A stretch of 64,000 bases of DNA from an uncultured Candidatus Altimarinota bacterium (GCA_938015455.1 CALLPL010000006.1:1-64000), one strand, 5' to 3'; shown: positions 41,263 through 52,412, counted from the stretch's first letter. The notes: generated by a model from the letters alone, not told the origin. Made by a program: numbers and translations.

Positions 41263-43803
41263 TTTCTTCGTATCTTTTACTTCTTCATCCTCTGATTCCC
41301 GAATAATACTTGCTCTCACTATCTCATCAGATTTATTTTTAAGCTTCGTAAGGATTACTCATTGAGTAACTCTTGAAGTCTTACGAACTCATTTGAGATT
41401 GAGTCGCATAGTTTGACCTGATTTAGATATAAGAAGAATATCGCTTTCTTTTCTATCTTCCTCTGTAAGAATTTTCGCAGATACAAGTTTTCCTGTTTTT
41501 GCGGTCACAGCCATTGCTTTGACCCCTGCTCCTCACCTCTTTTGGTTTCTATATTCTTCTATTTCACTAATTTTCCCTAGACCATTTTGAGTGACAATAA
41601 AGACAAATTTATTATCGTCTCAGACAACAGCAACCTCTATAACATAATCGTCCTTTTTGAGACTAATTCATTTTACTCCAGCCGCTGCTCTCCCCATTTC
41701 TCGAACATCTTCTTCGTGGAACTGTATTGCTTTTCATTCGCGCGTTGCAATGAAAATACTATCATGTCCAGAAGTAGTCTTTACCCATTTGAGATCATCT
41801 CCATCACGAACTCATACTACCTTGAGACCATTAGCTCTGATATTTCGTACAAGATCCATGTTGAGTTTCTTTACAACTCATCCTCGTGATACAAAGAATA
41901 GATACTTATTTTCTTCTCTCGTAATATCAAGAATCGCTGCTATCTCTTCGTCTTTTTGGAGATTGAGGAGATTCACTATCGGTTGCCCCTTTGCAATACG
42001 AGTTGTCTCTGGAATTTCATACGCTGGAAGACTAAATACGCGCCCCTTCGTCGTAAAGAATAAAAGATCCGCATGATTGGTTGTTGGTACTACGAGGTAT
42101 ATCTCATCATCTTCTTTTGTTGCCGTGGTGATTCATTTTCATCCTCTATTTTGTGTACGGAAGGCACTTGCTTTGAGTCGTTTTACATAGCTATTTTTCG
42201 TGAGTACAATAACAACATCTTCATTTGGAATAGTATCTTTTGCGTTAAACTCTCCTACCTTTCCACTATGAACCTGTGTTCGTCTCTCATCTCCAAATGA
42301 CTCATTGATAACATCCAATTCTCCGTCTATAATAGCGATTACTCGTTCTGACTTTCCTAAAATATCTTTGAGATCAGCTATAAGAGCATGCTTTTCCTTG
42401 AGCTCATCTTCTATTTTTTGACGCTCTAGACCAGCGAGTTTTTGAAGTCTCATCTCGAGAATTGCATCTGCCTGAAGAGATGAAAAATCCCATTTTGACA
42501 TAAGGTTCGCCTTTGCATCTTCCTTTGTATCACTTGCTCTAATAGTCTTAATAATCTCGTCAATATGATCAAGAGCTTTCTTAAGACCTTCGAGAATATG
42601 CGCTCTCGCTTCTGCTATTTTGAGCTCATACTGAGTTCGTCGAGTTACGACTTCTTTTCTATGATCAATAAACTCTCCAAGCATTTCTTTGAGATTGAAG
42701 AGTCGTGGCTGTATACCCCTGTCTCACAGAGCAATCATATTATAACCAAAACTTGTTTGCAGCTGAGTAAGTTTATAGAGCTGATTAAGTATTTTTTTAG
42801 GAAAACTATCTTTTTTGAGTTCAACGACTACTCGGACTCAATCTTTGTTTGATTCATCACGGATGTCTGAAATTCCAACTATTTTTTTATCTCTTACCAA
42901 ATCAGCCATCTTTTCTATGAAGCTTGATTTATTCATTCCAAATGGAACCTCGGAGATATGGATGTATTTTCGTCCCTTTTTATTTTCTTCAATACTCGCA
43001 ACACCTCGAACTACTACTGATCCTCGACCGGTAGAATAGGCAGTTAAGAGAGCTTCTTTATCATAAACAATTCCCCCTGTTGGGAAATCAGGTCCTTTTA
43101 CAAAATCCATGAGATCTTCGATCGTGATTTCTTCAGGATTTGGAGATAAAAGAATATGTTTTATAGCTCCTATAAGTTCTCCAAGATTATGTGGAGGAAT
43201 ATTGGTTGCCATACCAACGGCAATACCCATAACTCCGTTCATAAGGAGGTTAGGGATACGTGTTGGCATAACTGTAGGTTCTTGCCGAGTAGTATCAAAG
43301 TTATCTCTAAAATCTACCGTTTCTTTTTCGATATCACTGAGCATTTGCTCCGCAACCTTTGACATCTTTGCCTCAGTATACCTATAGGCAGCTGCTCCAT
43401 CTCCATCCATAGAACCGAAATTCCCTTGTCCATCAACAAGTGGATATCTGAGTGAAAAGTCTTGAGCCATACGTACCATAGCCTCGTATACAGAGCTATC
43501 ACCATGTGGATGATACTTCGCCAGTACGTCTCCGACTACGGATGCTGATTTTCTATATTTTGCGCTTGGTCTAAGACCTTGATCATTCATCGAAAAGAGG
43601 ATTCTCCTATGAACTGGTTTAAATCCATCACGAACATCAGGGAGGGCTCGAGAAACAATAACACTCATCGCATATTCCATATAGCAGCTCTCCATCTCAT
43701 CAGAGATACTTCGAGCACTATCTCCATCATAGCTCAGTCCTGCAGGTATTGGAAGCGTATTTTCTTCAGTGTTTTCTGATTCTGGATTTTCGTTTTCTGC
43801 CAT
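41260..43803 (-). CDS. gyrA: DNA gyrase subunit A
   Basis: An 847-residue type II topoisomerase subunit. The breakage-reunion domain has [39 protein letters not shown] (quinolone region: Ser103 and Glu107 at the usual Ser83/Asp87 sites) and catalytic Tyr142 in YRYTEAKM. The C-terminal pinwheel begins with the GyrA box FRTQNRGGKGI, whose second glycine is UGA, which shows it is GyrA rather than ParC. Length is normal. gyrB is not adjacent. Confidence 0.97.
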
Positions 43804-43970
43804 AATTTTTAGTAAAAAAATAGAGCGTGTTTTTCACGCATTTTGTATACATTAAATATACAGATTTTATGGCTCCTTGCAAGGAAAAAGCGAGAAAAAT
43901 CTACTATATTTAAAGCTATTTATTTGCTTTACTGTATTATTTGCTTATAAATAACTATATTATTTAAATT

Positions 43971-44558
43971 ATGATTAAGACTACAATGAAAAATCTTATT
44001 TGAGCTGTTCTAAGCCTTTCAATTTCAGCGTGATGACCTGCCTTAGCTGACGATTCAAAACCACTTGAACTTCCAAGTAACTGTTGAGCTATTGCTCTCA
44101 CAAATAAAACAGTAATCAATTGTTTAGAATGAACTTCTTTACCTACAGACTTATCCTTCTTTAAAAAATGAAATTATGAATATTCCATAGTCGGAGAAAT
44201 AGCCAGAGCATATCTACCTAATGATGAGACAATACTTCCATGATTTCAAACAAAAATAGACACTAATAACGACGGTAATCCAGATACTAATATTTGAATT
44301 AATAATGACTGACAGGCCTACTTGCTTACTAAATGATTATACTGAATGTTAGATGAAAGCTACGAATCTATAAGGTATGTTTTTGATCTAGGATGATGAA
44401 CGAAGAAACAATTACGTATATATCTTGATAAACATACAGATGGAGATGAATGTACTAATGTTAGAGGTCAAATTAGTCTACTCTTAGATTGAAAACTTAT
44501 GAGAGAATGACAAGAAACGGCATCTTATTGTCCTGGAGATCTTTATAATGAAACTTAA
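43971..44558 (+). CDS. Hypothetical secreted protein with Ca-binding-like repeat
   Basis: The 195-residue product has a signal peptide (ISAGGPALADDSKP cleavage region near residue 27) and, in its middle, DTNNDGNPDTNIGINNDGQ, a dockerin/thrombospondin-type-3-like run of Asp, Asn and Gly that often binds calcium. Four Cys could form disulfides. About 17 of its glycines are UGA. No family is recognised. It is a single gene with a terminator. Confidence 0.65.
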
Positions 44559-44572
44559 AAATATCTTTGCCT

Positions 44573-44612
44573 CAAAATACTTTCTTTTTACAATAGGAGA
44601 AAGTATTTTTTA
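44573..44612 (+). terminator. Terminator
   Basis: The stem AAATACTTTCT/AGAAAGTATTT spans a 14-base loop and ends in a T run, 15 bases after the secreted-protein stop codon. Confidence 0.8.
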
Positions 44613-44626
44613 AAGCTTTAATTTTT

Positions 44627-45811
44627 ATGAAAGCCATAATTCTTGCAGCTGGAAAATGAACTCGGCTGCGGCCACTCGCAGATACTGTTCCAAAACCACT
44701 TATGAAACTTGTTGGGAAAACCCTTATTGAGCATAATCTCGATGGACTTGTTTGATATATAGATGAATGTATTATCATCATTAAATATCTCCATGAAGCA
44801 TTCCCTAAGACTCTATGAGATGAGTACAAATGAATCAAGTTAAGCTATCATATGCAAAATGATCTCCCAGGTACAGCTGCAGCTCTAATGGATATTTCTG
44901 GTATTACTGATGACTGTGTGATAATAAATGGTGATGACATCTACGACTTCGAAGATTTACAAAAGCTTTGCGAGTTTGATGGGTATGCTGCACTTACAAA
45001 GTATACCGATACCCCTGAAATATTTGGAATCTACCAAACAGAGGAAGACTCAAGTAAAGTAATACAAATGATTGAAAAACCTCAAGAGTTTGTTGGAAAC
45101 ATGGCTAATAGTGGAGCTGTGAAACTCTCAGCTGATATCTTTGATATATGCAAAGATATTCCCCTCTCTGAACGTTGAGAACACGAGCTCACCGAGGCTA
45201 TTAATGTATTTCTCGAAAACCATGAGATGCATACTATTGAAATGCAATGAACATTTCTTCCTATTGGGTATACTTGGAAGCTCTTAGACGGAAATGAGTA
45301 CTATCTCTGAAACTTAGAAAAATCAGATATCAAGTGAGAAATAGAAGAAGGAGTGACTATCAAAGGAAATATTATTCTCGAGGAAGGAGCCATTATAAAA
45401 TCAGGAACATATATCGAAGGAAACTGCTATTTCTGAAAAAATACTATTATATGACCTAATGCTTATGTCCGAGGAAATACTTCCCTATGAGATAATTCTA
45501 AAATAGGATTTTCAGTAGAAGTAAAAAACAGTTATATCTGAGAAAACACTAAGATATCTCATCTTTCTTATATAGGAGACAGCGTTATTGGAAATAATGC
45601 AAATCTAGGATGTGGATTCAAAGTTGCAAATCTTCGTCATGATGGGAAAAATATGAGAGTAATGGTAAAGTGAGATCTTGTAGATACAGGACGTAAGAAA
45701 CTCGGCTGTATTATCTGAGATAATACTAAAACAGCCATTAACACACAGGTATACCCTGGAAGAGTCTTAGAAACATGAACTATCAGTATACCATGAGAAA
45801 CTATTAAATAA
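44627..45811 (+). CDS. Bifunctional sugar-1-phosphate nucleotidylyltransferase/acetyltransferase
   Basis: The 394-residue product has an N-terminal nucleotidyltransferase ([47 protein letters not shown]) and a C-terminal left-handed beta-helix with hexapeptide repeats ending [18 protein letters not shown] and [19 protein letters not shown]. The fusion resembles GlmU-like and archaeal Sulfolobus-type enzymes that make UDP- or dTDP-sugars. Substrate is not certain. It precedes the DtxR-type regulator by 9 bases. Confidence 0.88.
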
Positions 45812-45820
45812 AAAACAACT

Positions 45821-46225
45821 ATGTCACACGAATCAAATCAAGTATGGAAAGAATTTGAAGAGAATGAAATTAGTCACTCAGTTGCTCACTATCTGATGGC
45901 TATTGATGAGCTCAGAGAGGATCTGGGTTACGCGCGAGCTGTAGATATATCCAAAGAGCTTGAAATATCTGCTGCAAGTTGTAGTAATGGTCTCAAGTCG
46001 CTGCTCAAAAAATGACTCATCACTGAGGATAAGAACAAGTTCCTCTCTCTGAGTGAGGACGGACAAAATGCAGTAGAAAAAATCAAGAAAAATAGAGAAC
46101 TCTTTATACAGTTCTTTCGGGAAACTCTCGGAGCAAGTATGGAGGAATCTGTCGTGAATGCCTGCAAGATAGAGCATCTCGTATCTCCACATATTGCTCG
46201 GAAGTTAGAGAAGTTTCTCAAGTAA
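45821..46225 (+). CDS. DtxR/MntR-family metal-dependent regulator
   Basis: The 134-residue protein has a winged HTH (HYLMAIDELREDLGYARAVD, SAASCSNGLKSLLKKGLIT) and a metal-binding dimerisation helix (ESVVNACKIEHLVSPHIARKL), the Cys-Glu-His pattern of DtxR/MntR metal site. It has no SH3-like C-terminal domain. It likely senses Fe or Mn; candidate targets are not visible. The gene follows the nucleotidylyltransferase and ends in its own terminator. Confidence 0.85.
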
Positions 46226-46257
46226 TAAAAAAGTTAGCTAAAGCTAACTTTTTTATT
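46224..46257 (+). terminator. Terminator
   Basis: The stem AAAAAAGTTAGCT/AGCTAACTTTTTT starts just after the DtxR-type gene. Confidence 0.9.
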
Positions 46258-46316
46258 TAACAGCTAATTTTAGTACTATATACTCCTAAAACACTAATAT
46301 ACAAGCTATTCAAAAA

Positions 46317-46571
46317 ATGAATAATCCCTCTGCGACTCAATCTGAAGATATATCTACTTTATCAATGGATAGTAATGTAATCCTATTTCCATGATCTCAT
46401 AGAATTAATTCATGATTTCATGTGACTGAATCTCAAATGAGGTCTATTCATTCCCCAAATGTAATTAAACTAACGGAAAATATATGGTATCAATTGCGGG
46501 AAATGTTAGAAATACATGAAAGATGACAGTGAGGACAAACTTGATGGGAAATAACTGCATGAAAAAAATAA
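46317..46571 (+). CDS. Hypothetical protein, 84 residues
   Basis: A small hydrophilic protein (MNNPSATQSEDISTLSMDSN...) with several UGA-Gly codons in its second half. No domain or signal is seen. Support is the recoded frame and the terminator that overlaps its stop codon. Confidence 0.5.
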
Positions 46572-46597
46572 AAAGTTGAGACTAAATCTCAACTTTT
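46571..46597 (+). terminator. Terminator
   Basis: The stem AAAAGTTGAG/CTCAACTTTT with loop ACTAAAT is placed between the 84-residue gene and the minus-strand tRNA. Confidence 0.8.
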
Positions 46598-46613
46598 CTC
46601 GTTAATCATCTAC

Positions 46614-46690
46614 TGGAGCCACTAATGGGATTTGAACCCATGACCTCTCCCTTACCATGGGAACGCTCTACCTACCTGAGCTATAGTGGC
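46614..46690 (-). tRNA. tRNA-Thr (GGT anticodon)
   Basis: The minus strand folds into a 77-base cloverleaf: acceptor GCCACTA/TAGTGGC, D arm GCTC..GAGC, anticodon stem TTCCC/GGGAG with loop ATGGTAA (anticodon GGT), T arm ATGGG-TTCAAAT-CCCAT, and encoded CCA. The GGT anticodon reads threonine codons ACC/ACU. It is the only tRNA seen in the window. Confidence 0.93.
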
Positions 46691-46726
46691 AAAAAAATCA
46701 TCCGGGAACGAATGACTTTTTGCAAT

Positions 46727-46765
46727 CTTATCTCTCCTGATAAGGAGAGAATTAAGAGGGGTTTA
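46727..46765. repeat. Palindromic repeat between tRNA-Thr and rpmA (family copy 3)
   Basis: CTTATCTCTCCTGATAAGGAGAGA followed by ATTAAGAGGGGTTTA. It has the same hairpin plus A/T-TTRAGRxGRGGTTT tail as the copies in leuS and sufS, and ends just before the rpmA stop codon. Confidence 0.6.
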
Positions 46766-46768
46766 AAC

Positions 46769-47041
46769 TTATACAACACTTACATACGTTTCTTTATACA
46801 CTCTCCCATCAAAACGTTTTCTCTTTTTCTGAAAGAATTTTACCATTCCTTCTTTCTCTGCGTAGAGTGAAAAGTCGCTTCCTTGACCAACATTTTCTGA
46901 TGGCCAATATTTGTTTCCTTTTTGTCTGATGATGATACCTCCAGCCTTTACTGCTTGATTACCAAATACCTTTACCCCTAAACGTTTGGCATTACTATCA
47001 CGACCATTACTGGTAGATCATTGAGCCTTCTTGTGAGCCAT
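46769..47041 (-). CDS. rpmA: Large ribosomal subunit protein L27
   Basis: The 90-residue product starts [17 protein letters not shown] (Gly by UGA), matching the L27 N-terminal arm that reaches the peptidyl transferase centre, and continues [28 protein letters not shown]. No leader peptide is cut off before the arm. rplU is not its neighbour; it follows rpsG here. Confidence 0.95.
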
Positions 47042-47072
47042 AATTCTTTTTTAGTGAAATAATTTTAAATTT

Positions 47073-47516
47073 TTATCGGTTTGCAAATCGAGCAAATGCC
47101 TTATTTGCCTCAGCCATTTTATATACATCAAGCTTCTTCTTAAATGCGTTTCCTGATTCATTTGCAGCTTCTATAAGCTCTGAAGCAAGAAATTTAGAAA
47201 ACTTCGCTCCTTTTTTACTTCGAGCTGAAGCTATAATCCATTTCGCAGCAAGAAAAAGTTGTCTTGTAGGTTTTACTTCAGAAGGAACTTGAAAAATTGA
47301 TCCTCAAACTCTCTTTGGCCTTACTTCTATTCGTGGCATAATATTCTCTAGAGCCTTGAAAAATATTCCTTTAGGATTTTTCTGGCCCTTTGCTTCTATT
47401 TCTTTAAAGGTTTCTTGCATGATTTGCTTCGCAAGAGATTTCTTTCCATCAAGCATCACATAGTTCGTAAACTTTGCAACCATATCTTCTGGATTTTTAT
47501 CTGGAATCGATGACAT
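47073..47516 (-). CDS. rpsG: Small ribosomal subunit protein S7
   Basis: The 147-residue product starts MSSIPDKNPEDMVAKFTNYVM, has ENIMPRIEVRPKRVGGSIFQVP (first Gly by UGA), the S7 signature, and FARFANR at the end. S7 organises the 30S head and contacts tRNA at the E site. rpsL lies 149 bases upstream, as in the str operon, but fusA and tuf are absent. Confidence 0.96.
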
Positions 47517-47665
47517 ATATGTATGTAATAAACAAGTAAATTATACGCATTTTGGAATTTTTTTCAGCTATTACACAAGCTTACTCCAATATTCGCATTT
47601 ATCATAATAATATATTATGAAGCAGAAGAGATGTGTACATACATCTCTCTATGCTCTACAATATA

Positions 47666-48088
47666 TTAATTTTTTGGCTTTTTAGCACCATAAAGACTTC
47701 GCCCTTGTTTTCTATCTTTTACTCCTTCACAATCAAGTACTCCTCGAACAATATGGTATCGTACCCCTGGAAGATCCTTTACTCTTCCTCCACGAATAGC
47801 AACTACAGAGTGTTCTTGAAGATTGTGTCCTTCTCCTCCAATATACGCGTTTACTTCGTATCCATTTGTAAGTCTTACTTTTGCTACTTTACGTAGGGCA
47901 GAGTTAGGTTTTTTAGGGGTCATTGTTGTAACCTTCGTACAAACTCCTCTCTTCATAGAGCATCCTTTTGGAAGTTCTACCATTTTTCCTTTTTTAATAG
48001 AATTTCTAATAACCTGAAGAGCTGGTGATTTAGACTTTCTTGCTTTGTCCTTTCGTCCTTTTTTTACAAGTTGATTTATAGTAGGCAT
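47666..48088 (-). CDS. rpsL: Small ribosomal subunit protein S12
   Basis: The 140-residue product starts [20 protein letters not shown], has [17 protein letters not shown] (streptomycin region with the usual Lys), [20 protein letters not shown] and [12 protein letters not shown]12 guards decoding accuracy. It contains no UGA codon. A repeat and then rpsI are upstream instead of the usual start of the str operon. Confidence 0.97.
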   Translation of the reverse strand: MPTINQLVKKGRKDKARKSKSPALQVIRNSIKKGKMVELPKGCSMKRGVCTKVTTMTPKKPNSALRKVAKVRLTNGYEVNAYIGGEGHNLQEHSVVAIRGGRVKDLPGVRYHIVRGVLDCEGVKDRKQGRSLYGAKKPKN

Positions 48089-48117
48089 TTTTTATATATA
48101 AGTAATTATTGTAGCTT

Positions 48118-48156
48118 CATCTCTCTTTGTGAGAGAAAAATTAAGAGAGATCTTAA
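48118..48156. repeat. Palindromic repeat between rpsI and rpsL (family copy 4)
   Basis: TCATCTCTCTTTGTGAGAGA followed by AAAATTAAGAGAGATCTTA. It keeps the hairpin and TTAAGAGAGA tail of the family and its right end covers the rpsI stop codon. Confidence 0.55.
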
Positions 48157-48545
48157 CGTTTTGACCATGAAGGAGACTTTCTCGCTTTTTTGAGACCTGG
48201 TTTCTTTCTCTCAACCTTTCTTGCATCTCGAGTCATCATTCCTGCAGCTTTAAGAACTGGTTTGTGTGATTCATCTTTTTCTACCAGAGCTCTAGCAATA
48301 CCATGAGCAATAGCATGAGCCTGAGAGCTCTCTCCTGATCCTACAACGTCTACTACAAAGTATGTAGAATCATCGAGCTTACAAAGCTTTAAAGGAGCGA
48401 AAACAATTTCAAAAAGATCTTTTCTTGAGATGTATTCATCAAGTTTTCGTCCATTAATTGTAGAGTCTCCTTTTCCTTCAAAAAGCTTAACTTGTGCTGA
48501 AGCTGTTTTCTTCTTTCAGATAGAGTATGTATATTTTTGAGCCAT
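48153..48545 (-). CDS. rpsI: Small ribosomal subunit protein S9
   Basis: The 130-residue product has MAQKYTYSIGKKKTASAQVK (Gly by UGA), GSGESSQAHAIAHGIARAL and the basic C-terminal tail KKARKSPSWSKR, whose last Lys-Arg reaches the P-site tRNA. It follows rplM by 20 bases, the normal L13-S9 pair. Its stop codon sits within a palindromic repeat. Confidence 0.96.
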
Positions 48546-48564
48546 GGTAGTAGTTTTGAAATAA

Positions 48565-48996
48565 TTATAATGCAAGTGTTTCTGGCTTTTGCGCTGCAAA
48601 AGTATGTTCCCCTCCAGTAAAGAGTTTGAGTCTTTGACTCATATTCTTTCTAAGCTTATTTTTTGGAAGCATTCAACTAACTGCTGCTTCAAGTGCTCTG
48701 GTAGGTTTTTTTTCTAAAAGTTTTTCAAGTGGAGTAGAGATAAGTCCTCCAAGGTACCCAGTATGCCTGTGGTACATTTTATCTTTCATCTTGTTTCCTG
48801 TTACTACAAACTTATCACAGTTTATAACGATGACATAATCACCATTATCCATATGTGGAGAAAAATCTACTTTATGTTTTCCTCTCAGAGTTGTAGCTAT
48901 AGTAGTTGCAAGTCTTCCAAGTGTCATTCATGTTGCGTCTACCACAAACCATTTTCTCTGCTGAGTTGTTGATTGTATTGGAGTTATAGTTTTCAT
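48565..48996 (-). CDS. rplM: Large ribosomal subunit protein L13
   Basis: The 143-residue product has [20 protein letters not shown] (Gly by UGA), [32 protein letters not shown] and [16 protein letters not shown]13 is an early 50S assembly protein. It is next to rplQ and rpsI, giving the common order L17-L13-S9. Confidence 0.96.
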
Positions 48997-49026
48997 AAGT
49001 CTTTTACGGCTGTAAATCGAAATAAA

Positions 49027-49389
49027 TTATATTAATCTCAGTGCTACAAGTTTTGCATTGTCACCATCACGGTATTTTACAGGTACTATTTTTGTAAACC
49101 CTGAGCTTTTTTTTCATTTATACTTTGGGGCAACATTCTTAAAAAGTTCTTTCGAAGATTCTTCAGTAAAGAGATATTGCATAACAAAACGAATTGCATT
49201 CATCTCATCCTTAGAGTTCGCTGTATTAATAAGCTTATCAATCATAGGAACAATAGATTTTGCTTTCTTTTCTGTTGTTGTTATCCCTTTATGGAGAAAG
49301 AATGATGTCAAAAGATTTCTCTGCATCGCTTTTCTATGTTGAAAAGTTTTTCTTGTAAATTTGAGATGTTTTCTCACTTTATGTCTCAT
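49027..49389 (-). CDS. rplQ: Large ribosomal subunit protein L17
   Basis: The 120-residue product has MRHKVRKHLKFTRKTFQHRKAM near the start and SFFLHKGITTTEKKAKSIVPM, the L17 core. The C-terminal piece after a UGA-Gly is the VPVKYRDGDNAKLVALRLI strand. Usual neighbours: rpoA upstream, rplM downstream. Confidence 0.94.
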
Positions 49390-49421
49390 GGCTCTATTTT
49401 AAGTAATAGTAATAATATTTT

Positions 49422-50402
49422 TTAGTCGTCTCACAGAAGTTTGAGTCCTCTCTCATTGAGAGCAGATCGAATTTCTGTCATAGCCTTTTTCCCGAATCAT
49501 TTTATCGAAGAAAGTTTTGTTTCAGTACATTTTGTTAGCTGCTCAATAGAAAGGATATTTCCATTTATGAGTGCGTTTAATGTTCTTGGGGAAAGCCCCA
49601 TTATTTCAATAGGGGTATAGCTTTCTTTTTCAAGTTCTTCTTTTACCTCTTCTTTTTCTCTTGTTAATAGGTCTTGTACATTTCAAATGAACTCCCCTTC
49701 AACCTGGAGGGCTTCTTCATTAAGAAGACCAAAGTATGAAGCAAGCATATTTCCTGAGAACTTAAATGCCTCAACAGGAGATAATACTCCATTTGTTGCA
49801 ATAGTCATCTCAAGAGCATCTAGGTTTGTATTATCTCAAACTCTTGTTGACTGAATATCATACTTCACATTCATTACTGGAGAGTAGTTTGCATCTATAA
49901 GCAGTACATTTACATCATCCTCTCTCTCCTTAAGATCTTCTATACTCATGTATCAAACACCTTTTTCTATTCTAATATCTATATCAAGTTCAAGTTTATC
50001 TTGATCGATTTCTGTAATATACATATCAGGGTTCATGAGTTCTATTCCTGATGGAAGCTCTATGTCTTTTGCTGTTACTACTCCTGCCTTCTTTTTGTGA
50101 AGTTTTACCCATTCTATCCCTGTGTCTTTTTTATTAACAATGAGACCTTTTAAATTGAGCATAATATCTACCACTGAGTCTTTGATCCCTGGAAGTGTTG
50201 AATATTCATGACTCACTCACTTAACCTTGATTCCTGTAACTTTTGTTCCTGGTATTGATGAAAGAGCAACTCTTCGAAGAGAGTTTGCGAGTGTTACCCC
50301 ATACCCTCTTGGTAGTGGCCCCATTGCAAATACTGCTATATTTTCAGATACGTTATTTTGTGTTATTTTTGGAACTCCGATGATGTTATGAAGGATATGC
50401 AT
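49422..50402 (-). CDS. rpoA: RNA polymerase subunit alpha
   Basis: The 326-residue product has the dimerisation domain ([25 protein letters not shown]) and a full C-terminal domain with [19 protein letters not shown] and [20 protein letters not shown], which contacts UP elements and regulators. Several UGA-Gly codons are needed to join the pieces. It stands in the typical S13-S11-S4-alpha-L17 order. Confidence 0.97.
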
Positions 50403-50451
50403 AGCTTTATTATTTGAAAAATAAGTTAGATAGGACTTTGAAAAATAGAGA

Positions 50452-51075
50452 TTATTTTGAGTAGAATTCTACTATCTTTTGAATATCTATTACCTGTTCG
50501 AAATCTTCTTTTTCTGGAAGTGCTGTTACAGTGATCTTGAGATTCTTTATATCAACATCAATCCATTTAGCACTTGAAATTTTTCCCTTTGATTCTTTTG
50601 CGAATTCTTCAAGTTCTTCAAGAAGAGATTTATAGAGTGGTGATTCTTTAAGCTTTGGCCTAAGCTCTACAACATCTCCAACTTTGAGTGAGATAGATGG
50701 TATAGAAACCTTTATTCCATTAACTGTGAAATGTTCATGACTCGCAAACTGACGAGACTGCATTCGTGTTCTCGCAAAACCAGATCTATAAATAACATTA
50801 TCAAGTCTGAGTTCAAGGAGTTTTAACATTTTTTCTCATGTTGTTCCAGCAGCTCCAGATTTTTGAGCCTTAGTAAAGTATGAGAGAAATTGTTTTTCAC
50901 TTAAACCAAACATCCTCTTTGCAAGTTGTTTCTTTCGAAGTTGTACACCAAACTCTGATCCTTTTCGAGTTCTGATAACACTTCTTTTCCCTTTTTCAAG
51001 ATCGTACTTTTCTGTTCCAAAGAGATTGATCCCCTCTCTTCGGCAAAGTTTTTTCTTAGGTCCAGTATAACGCAT
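50452..51075 (-). CDS. rpsD: Small ribosomal subunit protein S4
   Basis: The 207-residue product starts [20 protein letters not shown], has [19 protein letters not shown], and after a UGA-Gly the S4 core [18 protein letters not shown] with [14 protein letters not shown]4 starts 30S assembly at the 16S five-way junction and can repress its operon. It lies between rpsK and rpoA. Confidence 0.97.
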
Positions 51076-51122
51076 AGTGTGTATTAAGTATCAAATATAA
51101 AGTTTTTTCTATTCTCTTTCTC

Positions 51123-51578
51123 TTACATTCTTCTCACTTTCTTCTTTCGACATCCATTGTGAGGAATAGGAGTAATATCAAATATTGCCCTGAGTTCTAC
51201 TCACCCAGATATAAGTCCTCTCACAGCTTGTTCACGTCCTACCCCAATCCCTTTGAGATAAACATCTACTGTTTCAAGTCCATGAAGTGTTTTCGCTTTT
51301 TCTATTGCTTGCTCTGCTGTTATTTGAGCAGCGTAGGGAGTAGACTCTCTCGCTCCTTTAAATCCTGCTGATCATCCACTCGCCCATGAGAGAACATTCC
51401 CATCTTCATCTGTAATGCTTACAATAGTGTTATTAAACGAAGCCATGATATGAGCTTGTCCTGTTTGAACGACTCTTTTTGTCTTCTTGCTTTTCTTTTT
51501 TACAGGAGCGTCTGTAACTGGAGTATCTCCTGTTGTTACTTCTACTTCTTGTTTTTCTACTACAGCTGTATCTGCCAT
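51123..51578 (-). CDS. rpsK: Small ribosomal subunit protein S11
   Basis: The 151-residue product has an unusual N-terminal extension of about 35 residues, acidic then basic ([20 protein letters not shown]), before the S11 core [38 protein letters not shown] and the C-terminal [12 protein letters not shown]. The core is standard. The extension's role is not known. Confidence 0.95.
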
Positions 51579-51602
51579 ATTTTAAAAGTATAATGAATAA
51601 AA

Positions 51603-51968
51603 TTATTTTTTCTTACCAGCAATTGCCACTGATCTCCCTTTTCTTGTTCTCGCATTCGTCTTAGTACTTTGTCCACGAACTGGAAGTCTCTTTTGGTGTC
51701 TGATTCATCTGTAACACCTAATTTCTTGAAGTCTTTTTATGTTACCTGAAACAAGTCTTCGTAGATCTCCTTCAACTATATGTTCTTTAAGTTTATCACG
51801 AATCAGATCAAGCTCTGTTTCTGAAAGATCATCAATTTTTCTTGTTCTTTCAATCTTTACTTCATCGAGAACTTTTTGAGCTGTAGGTCGTCCTATACCA
51901 TATACATAGGTAAGAGCAATTTCAGCATGTTTTCCATTTGGGAGATTTACACCAGCAATTCTAGCCAT
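51603..51968 (-). CDS. rpsM: Small ribosomal subunit protein S13
   Basis: The 121-residue product starts [20 protein letters not shown], has the S13 signature [14 protein letters not shown], and the basic tail after a UGA-Gly: [19 protein letters not shown]. It contacts the A and P site tRNAs. It follows rpmJ, as usual in the alpha operon. Confidence 0.96.
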
Positions 51969-51996
51969 GAGTACAATCGTTTAAAAAATATATAAA

Positions 51997-52125
51997 TTAA
52001 CCTTGTCGTTGTTTATGCTTTGGATCTGTAGGACAGATCACGCGTACACATCTTCTTCACTTAAAGCGTCTAATGACTACTTTACAGTTTTGGCAGATTT
52101 TTTTTGCAGAAGTTCGAACCTTCAT
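51997..52125 (-). CDS. rpmJ: Large ribosomal subunit protein L36
   Basis: The 42-residue product MKVRTSAKKICQNCKVVIRR-F... has the Cys-x2-Cys ... Cys-x4-Cys-like zinc pattern (CQNC, then CVRVIC) of L36, with one UGA-Gly. The C-terminus is slightly longer than usual. Its place between infA and rpsM is the conserved one. Confidence 0.94.
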
Positions 52126-52148
52126 AGTCTCTTTAAATTATAGATAAA

Positions 52149-52412
52149 TTATTTTTTGTGTGTATCAGGAGTATCTTTCTGTATTTTTTGACCCCTATAA
52201 GTAATTCTTCATTTTCCTGGATCATACGGAGATAGCTCAATAGTCACTTTATCTCACTCAATGAGCTTAATAAAGTTCTTTCGCATGTTTCCACTTAAGT
52301 GTCCACGTACGATCCCTCATCATAAATCCTCTGGTAATCGAACTTCGAATACCAGACCGGGTAGAGACTGTACTATGACACCTTCTACCTCTATTTTATC
52401 TTCTTTTGACAT
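52149..52412 (-). CDS. infA: Translation initiation factor IF-1
   Basis: The 87-residue product has the OB-fold S1-like domain: KEDKIEVEGVIVQSLPG, VFEVRL, GHLSGNMRKNFIKLIEGDKV and ELSPYDPGKGRITYR. It has four UGA-Gly codons, two of them consecutive (LPEDLGGGIV). The C-terminal ten residues extend the family length. It heads the rpmJ-rpsM-rpsK-rpsD-rpoA-rplQ run; the usual secY, adk and map genes are not upstream. Confidence 0.94.

Noticed and set aside
48117-48160. Simple terminator of rpsI
   Set aside because: It lacks a clean U run on the minus strand and matches the dispersed palindromic repeat family better, although it could also slow transcription.
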